Shown here one piece after another: positions 59,170 to 64,000 of a DNA stretch of 64,000 nucleotides. Position 1 is the first letter of the stretch, and each line of letters opens with the position of its first letter. Source of the stretch: Actinomycetales bacterium (lineage in GTDB: Bacteria; Actinomycetota; Actinomycetes; Actinomycetales; Dermatophilaceae); NCBI GenBank assembly GCA_016715285.1, contig JADKAO010000003.1, positions 124,001 to 188,000 of the forward strand. Direction: 5' to 3'. Under the pieces are notes generated by a model that saw only the letters and a list, made by a program, of their open reading frames with translations, made no database searches and was not told the DNA's origin. Made by a program: the position numbers and the translations under genes.

Positions 59170-59961
59170 ATGAGCCAGGGCACTGTGTCTGGGGGCAACC
59201 TGCTCTCTGCCAGGGCAGCCCGACCGCCGGCCCGGTCGAGTCGACGCCGGTCGCCGGGATGGATGCCCAACCAGCACGGCGCCTGGGCGATGCTCGCAAG
59301 TCCCCTCCTGGTCGGCGCCATCGCCTCCGGGCTCGCGCCGATTCACCTGCTGATCGCGGTCTTCTGGTTCCTCGGCTACTTCACCTTCTTCGCGACCAGC
59401 CTGTGGCTCAAGTCGGGTCGCAAGGCACGCTTCCAGCAGCCCGTCCTGGTCTACGGAGCCGCATCGGCCGCGGTCGGGGCGCTCACGGCATACCTGCGGC
59501 CGGACCTGTTGAGGTGGGCCCCGCTGTTCCTGCTGCCGCTGGGGGTTGGGCTCTGGGCCGCCGCCCACCGGCAAGAGCGCGCCCTGCTCGCTGGGGTGAC
59601 GACCGTCGTGGGGTCGGCCTTCATGACCGTTGTTGCCTACAGCGCGGGCGGCGGCACCGACTGGGCGCGTGGCTGGTGGCTGGCCGCCGCGCAGTTCCTC
59701 TACTTCGGTGGGACCGTCTTTTACGTCAAATCGATGATCCGCGAGCGGGGCAATGACCGCTTTAGGGCCGTGAGCGTGCTCGTGCACGTGGTGGCCGCGA
59801 TCGTCCTCGCATTCCGATCGCCTTGGCTCGCAGCCGTTTTCGTTGTGCTTGCCGCGAGGGCATGGGTGGTGCCGCGCTACCAGCTCACGCCGAAACAGGT
59901 CGGAATCGGTGAGATCGGCTCGACCGTCGTGGTCGCCCTGGTATCTCTCGCGACCCTCTGA
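59170..59961 (+). CDS. YwiC-like family membrane protein
   Basis: A 263-residue protein with a basic N-terminal tail and the family hallmark WMPNQHGAWAMLASPLLVGA at residues about 31-50. Eight or so helices follow (IHLLIAVFWFLGYFTFFATS, LVYGAASAAVGALTAYL, APLFLLPLGVGLWAAA, ERALLAGVTTVVGSAFMTVV, AQFLYFGGTVFYVKSMI, VLVHVVAAIVLAF, AVFVVLAARAWVV, IGSTVVVALVSLATL). YwiC-like proteins occur in Bacillus near nitrate/anaerobic genes but have no known activity. Start ATG 59170. It converges with the NUDIX gene 10 nt away. Confidence 0.85.
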   Translation: MSQGTVSGGNLLSARAARPPARSSRRRSPGWMPNQHGAWAMLASPLLVGAIASGLAPIHLLIAVFWFLGYFTFFATSLWLKSGRKARFQQPVLVYGAASAAVGALTAYLRPDLLRWAPLFLLPLGVGLWAAAHRQERALLAGVTTVVGSAFMTVVAYSAGGGTDWARGWWLAAAQFLYFGGTVFYVKSMIRERGNDRFRAVSVLVHVVAAIVLAFRSPWLAAVFVVLAARAWVVPRYQLTPKQVGIGEIGSTVVVALVSLATL

Positions 59962-59970
59962 GAGCGGCGG

Positions 59971-60606
59971 TCAGAGGAGCCGACGCGAGGCGGTGATGAG
60001 GTCGCCGAGTTCGTCGGCAACGGTGGCTGGCAAGCCATCGAGCGGCCACCACGCCACGTCGAGGGACTCCTCGCTGACAGTGGGCTCAGCGCGTGTCGCG
60101 GTGACCGCGGCAAAGCGCACATCCCAGTGATAGCGGCAGCGACCGAAGTCACCGACGAGGCGGTGGCGATCCAGTTGGGCGATCTCCGGGATCACCGCGA
60201 CCTGCGTGAGCCCCGACTCCTCCCGGATCTCGCGAACCGCAGCCGCGAGCACGCTCGGGTCAGAGGGCTCCAGATGGCCGCCGAACTGGAGCCACAGTCG
60301 AGCCTTGCGGTGGTGAGTCAGCAGCACGTGCTTGTGGCTGTCATCGAAGACGAGGGCGCTCGCGGTGAGATGGCCAGGGGGACCTGCCTTGGCCACCGCC
60401 AACGGGTCATCGGCGAGCAACTGGAGGTACTCGTCCCGCAGGCTCGCCTGCTCCGGCGAGGGAGGTGCCCACGACCCCAGGAGGGCGTTCGCGTCCGACA
60501 CCAGATGCGCGTATGCCGCCTCCAGCCACGCAGGAGGGGTGTCCGCCGCCGCTAGGTCGGGTCTGGTTCCGCGCTCGCGCTGTAACGGGCTGTCACTCGG
60601 GGTCAC
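59971..60606 (-). CDS. NUDIX hydrolase
   Basis: A 211-residue NUDIX protein. The Nudix box is FGGHLEPSDPSVLAAAVREI followed by REESG (about residues 108-131), with all Glu in place. The N-terminal 70 residues are a helical extension not shared with MutT. The substrate is unknown; several such actinobacterial proteins act on sugar- or nucleoside-diphosphates. The start GTG 60606 overlaps the DUF2342 stop (GTGA), so the two are co-translated. Confidence 0.88.
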   Translation of the reverse strand: MTPSDSPLQRERGTRPDLAAADTPPAWLEAAYAHLVSDANALLGSWAPPSPEQASLRDEYLQLLADDPLAVAKAGPPGHLTASALVFDDSHKHVLLTHHRKARLWLQFGGHLEPSDPSVLAAAVREIREESGLTQVAVIPEIAQLDRHRLVGDFGRCRYHWDVRFAAVTATRAEPTVSEESLDVAWWPLDGLPATVADELGDLITASRRLL

Positions 60607-62018
60607 GCGTCGCCGTCAGCTTCGGACAGGAGCCGATCTAGCTCCAAGTCCATCGCATCCGGCTGCGGCGGGGCCGCCCGACGATCGACATAGCCGAGTG
60701 GGTCGTCGAGGTCGTCGGCGGTCGGGGCAAGGTCGGGGTGGTCCCACGACGCGTCGCGCAACGGCATACCTCCGCGATCGAAAAGCGCAGCCCACAGGTT
60801 GGTCGCATCGCGAAGCCGTCGTGGCTCGACGTCGAGACCGACAAAGCCGGCGAAGGCCTTCTGGGCTGGCCCACCGACCCGGCGACGGCGGGCTGCCTCG
60901 CCGAGGGCCGCTGCTTGCGGCAGGTGAGGAGCGACGGCCGCGGCGGTGACGAGATCAACCCAGCCTTCGACGAGCGCCAAGGTGGCGCCCAAGCGGTCGA
61001 GAGCCGATTGTTGCTGCGGCGTCGGGGTGGCGGCGAAGAGCTGAGCTTGCGACATCGCCTCGTTGAGTGCTGCCGGATCACTCATGTCGACCGAGCCGAT
61101 CGCCGCCTCGATGGCCGAGACGTCGATCGTGACGTGCCGGCCGTAGTCGCGGACCGCCGCCTCGATTTGTGGCCCGAGCCAGGGCACTCCCGTGAAGAGG
61201 CGCACCCGGGCAGCCTCCCGAACCGCGAGGTAGAGCCGGACCTGGGCCTCATCGATCCCCAGATCGGCCGCGACCTGAGCAACCTGAGCAGGCATCAGCG
61301 CGACGATGCCGGGGTCGGTGACGGGCAAGCCAACCTCGGTGCCACTCACGACGTCAGCCGCGAGCGCTCCAACGCCCTGTCCGAGCTGCGCCGCGAACAT
61401 GCCACTTGACATCTGCTCCATAGCGGGCGTGACCTGACCCAACAGGGCTGACAGAGGAGTGTCGGCGCCACCGAGCTGGGCGAGAAGCGACTCGGGGAGC
61501 CCGAGTGCGCGGAGGTCGAGGTTCTCAGTGCCCTCGGCGAGACGGTCGAGCTGAGCCTTCATCGCCGATTTGGCCGCGCCAGTCACGCCTTCGGCCACCG
61601 GCTCCACGAGCCGGAACCACGCCGGCATGGTCGCCTCAACCCACTCGGCCCGGCTCCACGCCTGACCCTGAGCGTCGGGCACCTCAAGGGTCGTCACGGG
61701 GTCGAGCCACAAGGAGGCAACTGCCACTGCTTCGCTGGCCTCACGTCGCTGGTGCTCAGTGATGCTCGCGTCAGCGCCCACTTGAGCGACGACCTTTCGC
61801 GCGAGATCCGTCGCCGTTGCGACCCGTGCATTCGGATCTGAGGAGCCGAACAGCGCCTGCATCTGTTGGTGCATCATCGCGGCCATCGGCGAGGACGCGG
61901 GATCTTGCTGCAGCGCAGCCATCATCTGCGCCAACTCAGGCGGGAGTTCGACGTCCGGGCCGAAGAGTTGGGCGAACAGCGCGGCGAAGTCGGGCATCGA
62001 CTCGTCACGGTCGGCCAT
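60603..62018 (-). CDS. DUF2342 (Zincin_2) protein, Rv3195-like
   Basis: A 471-residue protein from ATG 62018 (GGGAG upstream). The N-terminal 60 residues (ALFAQLFGPDVELPPELAQM) and the central LTGVPWLGPQIEA-type region (VRLFTGVPWLGPQIEAAVRD) followed by DVSAIEAAIGSVDM and LALVEGWVDLVTAAAVAPHL match the DUF2342/Zincin_2 family. Although the family is named as zinc metalloproteases, I do not see an HExxH in this copy, so catalysis is doubtful. It lies between the YwiC/NUDIX genes and a divergent epimerase, as Rv3195 does near Rv3194c. It forms an operon with the NUDIX gene. Confidence 0.85.
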   Translation of the reverse strand: MADRDESMPDFAALFAQLFGPDVELPPELAQMMAALQQDPASSPMAAMMHQQMQALFGSSDPNARVATATDLARKVVAQVGADASITEHQRREASEAVAVASLWLDPVTTLEVPDAQGQAWSRAEWVEATMPAWFRLVEPVAEGVTGAAKSAMKAQLDRLAEGTENLDLRALGLPESLLAQLGGADTPLSALLGQVTPAMEQMSSGMFAAQLGQGVGALAADVVSGTEVGLPVTDPGIVALMPAQVAQVAADLGIDEAQVRLYLAVREAARVRLFTGVPWLGPQIEAAVRDYGRHVTIDVSAIEAAIGSVDMSDPAALNEAMSQAQLFAATPTPQQQSALDRLGATLALVEGWVDLVTAAAVAPHLPQAAALGEAARRRRVGGPAQKAFAGFVGLDVEPRRLRDATNLWAALFDRGGMPLRDASWDHPDLAPTADDLDDPLGYVDRRAAPPQPDAMDLELDRLLSEADGDA

Positions 62019-62142
62019 GGTGAAGCTCCCTGCTTTGGCGAGGTCCGGCGTGGATATGGGTATGAGGCTATCGATTCGTGACTTCCGCCGAGGGCCGAGC
62101 CTGAAAGGATGGTCTACGGGTAACAACCGTAAGGAGGGTGGC

Positions 62143-63267
62143 GTGAGTTCCCAGGGGCAGGGGCCGGGATCGGAGCGCGAAGGAGCTTCGTCACGTCCGC
62201 ACGCTGCGCTGACCGTCGCGGTGGCCGACGCCACGAGCGCGATCGGGCGTGCCGTCGTCGAGGCTCTGCACGCCGCCGCTCAGCGCGCTCCCGAATGGGC
62301 CGAACCCATCGCGCTCGGACCCAGTGCTGACGCGACCGTCCCCGCGAGGTGGCGAATTGCCGAACTCAACACCCCCAATCTGGCCCGCCATCTCGAGGAC
62401 GTTGATGTCCTCGTCTGGTCCGCGGCAGTCACCGACCTCGAAGCGACCCTCTCGATCTCGGCACACAAGCGCCGCGAACGCACTCTCGAGACGGCCCGGG
62501 CCATCGCCACCTCGGCGGCGGCCGCCGGCGTCTCCCGTCTGATTGTCGTGACCTCGGCCATGGTCTACGGCGCTGCACCCGACAATCCGGTACCGCTGCT
62601 CGAGGACTCGCCGCTCCGCGCCGAACGTGACGCGGGCATCGTCGGAGACCTGCTGGCCGTCGAGGAGGTCATGGATCAGGCTCGCCGGGTCCACCCCGGT
62701 CTGGCGATCACCATGGTGCGACCAGCGGCGATGGTCGGTCCAGGGGTCGACACCATCGTGACCCGGCACTTCGAGGCCCCGCGGCTGCTCACAGTCAAGG
62801 GCGCCAATCCCGCGTGGCAGTTCTGCCACGTCGCGGATCTCGCGTGCGCCGTGCTCCTCGTCGCCACCCACCAGCCCGCCCCCGTCGTGACTGCGGGTTC
62901 GGAGGGCTACCTCACCCAAGAACGTGTCGAAGCACGCACGGGGATGCGGCGAGTTGAACTCAGCGCGAGCGCGGCCTTAGGGACGGCTCAGCGCCTCCAC
63001 CGCTTTGGGGTTTTGCCGGCCCCTGCGAGCGAACTCGCTCTGGCCATCCACCCCTGGGTCATCGATTCGGCGACGTTGCGAGCGGTCGGATGGCACCCGG
63101 CATACGACAACGAAACCTGCCTCGGAGTTCTCCTGGAGACCATCCGTGGTCGCCGCGCCGTTGCGGGCCGCCGGGTCGCTCCCAAGGAGGCCGCGCTGGG
63201 CGCCGCGAGCGCTGCAGTGGCCCTCGTCGGCACCGCCGCGGTGCTCCGTCGCGCCCGCAAGAGGTAA
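62143..63267 (+). CDS. NAD-dependent epimerase/dehydratase family protein
   Basis: A 374-residue extended SDR protein. The nucleotide-binding site is LTVAVADATSAIGRAVVEAL (about residues 23-42, a relaxed GxxGxxG). The active-site pair is probably VVTSAMVYG (S...Y about 142-148), with GPGVDTIVTRHFE near the substrate-binding region. A C-terminal hydrophobic stretch (ALGAASAAVALVGTAAVLRR) plus RKR looks like a tail anchor, so the enzyme may be membrane bound. Start GTG 62143 has AAGGAGG five nt upstream. It is divergent from the DUF2342 gene over a 124-bp spacer. Confidence 0.85.
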   Translation: MSSQGQGPGSEREGASSRPHAALTVAVADATSAIGRAVVEALHAAAQRAPEWAEPIALGPSADATVPARWRIAELNTPNLARHLEDVDVLVWSAAVTDLEATLSISAHKRRERTLETARAIATSAAAAGVSRLIVVTSAMVYGAAPDNPVPLLEDSPLRAERDAGIVGDLLAVEEVMDQARRVHPGLAITMVRPAAMVGPGVDTIVTRHFEAPRLLTVKGANPAWQFCHVADLACAVLLVATHQPAPVVTAGSEGYLTQERVEARTGMRRVELSASAALGTAQRLHRFGVLPAPASELALAIHPWVIDSATLRAVGWHPAYDNETCLGVLLETIRGRRAVAGRRVAPKEAALGAASAAVALVGTAAVLRRARKR

Positions 63268-63330
63268 CCTCCCGCCAGGCTGCCGCAGCGGTGGACCATC
63301 GGATCGGGATCGAACACAGGGGAGGTGCGC

Positions 63331-63771
63331 GTGAGCGTTCCTGGTGCCGAACCCATCGTGGCTCTGGCCGAAGTGCGGGATGGACCCCTCTCAATCGACG
63401 AAGTCGTGAACGCCGTGCGCCACAACTCCGCGGGCGCGATCGCCGTCTTCGTCGGTCAGGTTCGTGATCACGACTCCGGGCGCGGCGTCGCGAGCCTGAG
63501 CTACTCCTGCCATCCCGCCGCCACGGATGCTGCGCTCGCGGTTGCGGTCGAAGTGAGTGGCTCCCGGCCCGGGTGTCGAGTCGCGGTCACGCATCGCGTG
63601 GGTGACCTCGCCGTGGGTGAGGTGGCGATCGTCGTTGCGGCGAGTGCCGCTCACCGAGACGACGCCTTTGAGGTATGCCGTGCGCTTGTGGACGCGGTCA
63701 AGAGCCGGGTGCCGATCTGGAAGCATCAGGTGTTCACCGATGGGTCGGACGAATGGGTGGGTGTCTCATGA
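63331..63771 (+). CDS. moaE: Molybdopterin synthase catalytic subunit
   Basis: A 146-residue MoaE. Signature positions are AIAVFVGQVRDHDSGRGVAS (about residues 30-49), the CHPAATDAALAVAVEV helix, VAVTHRVGDLAVGEVAIVVA, AHRDDAFEVCRALVDAVKSR and VPIWKHQ with the catalytic Lys. MoaE makes molybdopterin from cPMP and the thiocarboxylated MoaD, for which the MoeZ enzyme in this window supplies sulfur. GTG 63331 has GGGGAGG upstream (63325 is a second option). Its stop overlaps the next ATG. Confidence 0.93.
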   Translation: MSVPGAEPIVALAEVRDGPLSIDEVVNAVRHNSAGAIAVFVGQVRDHDSGRGVASLSYSCHPAATDAALAVAVEVSGSRPGCRVAVTHRVGDLAVGEVAIVVAASAAHRDDAFEVCRALVDAVKSRVPIWKHQVFTDGSDEWVGVS

Positions 63772-64000
63772 ACGACCATCCGCGGGCACCCAAGAAGTCC
63801 ACGATCCAGCTGGCGGTCGGGGTGTTTGTCGCCGTCGGTCTGGGTGCCGCAGCAGCCTTGGTGCCGATGCCCTACGCGATCATCAGTCCTGGGCCTGCAA
63901 CGGATGTCCTTGGGAGCAGCACGGGGAAAGACGGGACCGCCACTCCACGCATCATCATCGAGTCAGCCCAGACCTATCCAACGACCGGTTCGCTGGACTT
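63768..64000 (+). CDS. PDZ/Lon-like (S16) protease family, 3' end off the window
   Basis: The first 77 residues of a protein that begins in an ATGA overlap with moaE. It shows a signal-anchor helix (TIQLAVGVFVAVGLGAAAALVP), then MPYAIISPGPATDVLG, typical of YlbL/Rv3194c-type proteins that carry a PDZ domain followed by a Lon proteolytic domain outside the membrane. The domains themselves are beyond the window. The context (DUF2342 and MoaE-type neighbours) supports the Rv3194c assignment. Confidence 0.8.
   Translation, partial: MNDHPRAPKKSTIQLAVGVFVAVGLGAAAALVPMPYAIISPGPATDVLGSSTGKDGTATPRIIIESAQTYPTTGSLD

Larger units (their letters stand above)
1414..63680. repeat. Dispersed octamer GTATGCCG/CGGCATAC, about 100 copies
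   Basis: A hand scan found about 52 copies of GTATGCCG and 48 of CGGCATAC on the plus strand, for example at 1414, 5202, 9703, 9715, 12090, 12122, 20981, 31435, 31450, 35488, 38282, 42610, 51245, 58606 and 63673. A base composition of about 68% G+C predicts about two in total. Copies occur in nearly every ancestral-looking gene, on either strand relative to the gene, and in intergenic regions. Within genes they encode Ala-Tyr, Tyr-Ala, Gly-Ile-Pro (with the rare codon ATA) or Met-Pro. The largest gaps are at 7.4-9.5, 18.0-20.1, 22.0-25.6 (one copy), 35.5-38.2 and 60.8-63.1 kb. Confidence 0.9.

Noticed and set aside
1414..63680. The octamer as a chromosome-segregation (KOPS) or Chi-type polar motif
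   Set aside because: Copies are split about evenly between strands in this window (52 to 48), while such motifs are strongly skewed along a replichore. A whole-genome skew plot would settle it.
1..64000. tRNA genes, rRNA genes, CRISPR arrays or prophage
   Set aside because: No cloverleaf-like, repeat-spacer or phage structural gene patterns were seen in either strand; a tRNAscan/CRISPR search would be decisive.

Overview
The window is 64 kb of dense, high-G+C DNA (roughly two thirds or more G+C by eye) and is clearly actinobacterial. It carries whiB7 with an AT-hook WhiB7, the AdnA/AdnB helicase-nuclease pair, a mycoredoxin with a CGYC active site, a UvrD2 with tetracysteine and HRDC modules, DUF3107, and many GTG starts. 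A family-level placement (Micrococcales, Intrasporangiaceae/Dermatophilaceae-like) is only an inference. The right half keeps the gene order of the mycobacterial rhlE-moeB-adnA-adnB-nudC-mrx1-uvrD2-ABC1-whiB7-PDZ protease neighbourhood (as I recall it around Rv3211-Rv3194c), with local insertions. LAYOUT. 1-7.4 kb: two divergent regulator/membrane-protein pairs, an ArsR-SRPBCC regulator, and a MoxR/DUF58/DUF4129-like operon whose genes overlap by 4 nt. 7.5-10.7 kb: a secreted 5'-nucleotidase and an ECF sigma factor with its membrane partner. 10.7-16.1 kb: aminopeptidase P, mesaconyl-CoA hydratase, DUF2332 and a DUF222/HNH protein. 16.2-21.9 kb: glpD and glpK flanking a DUF6394 membrane protein, a K+ channel/TrkA-N protein and a Doc toxin remnant. 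21.9-25.6 kb: an accessory two-ATPase operon (AAA ATPase plus NTPase-wHTH-TPR) behind a 56-bp inverted repeat. 25.6-29.5 kb: an aromatic catabolism set (LysR, flavin monooxygenase, homogentisate dioxygenase). 29.6-33.7 kb: a ThrE-like exporter, PHP phosphoesterase, RecB-like nuclease and ParA. 33.7-52.5 kb: the conserved actinobacterial block (DEAD helicase, ferritin-like protein, stress membrane protein, DUF3107, TetR, MoeZ, AdnA, AdnB, APH-like pseudokinase, NudC, mycoredoxin, PPK2, UvrD2, WhiB7). 52.5-64 kb: HhH-GPD protein, unknown conserved proteins, UbiB/ABC1 kinase, a ThiF/cyclodehydratase-like protein, a zinc ribbon, an enoyl-CoA hydratase, a metallopeptidase, YwiC-like, NUDIX, DUF2342, an epimerase, MoaE and the start of a PDZ/Lon-like protease. 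TWO WINDOW-WIDE SIGNALS. (1) The octamer GTATGCCG (or its complement CGGCATAC) occurs about 100 times by hand count, where about 2 are expected. It is spread evenly over both strands, inside genes and between them, and brings in otherwise rare codons (ATA, TAT, GCA); it behaves like a DNA-uptake-sequence or HIP1-type genomic signature. (2) At least eight single-base frameshifts break otherwise well-conserved genes (DUF58, 5'-nucleotidase, ECF partner, DUF2332 twice, homogentisate dioxygenase twice, HhH-GPD tail), several of them at homopolymer runs, which points to sequencing indels more than to decay. No tRNA, rRNA, CRISPR array, insertion sequence or gene-free stretch longer than 300 bases was seen.
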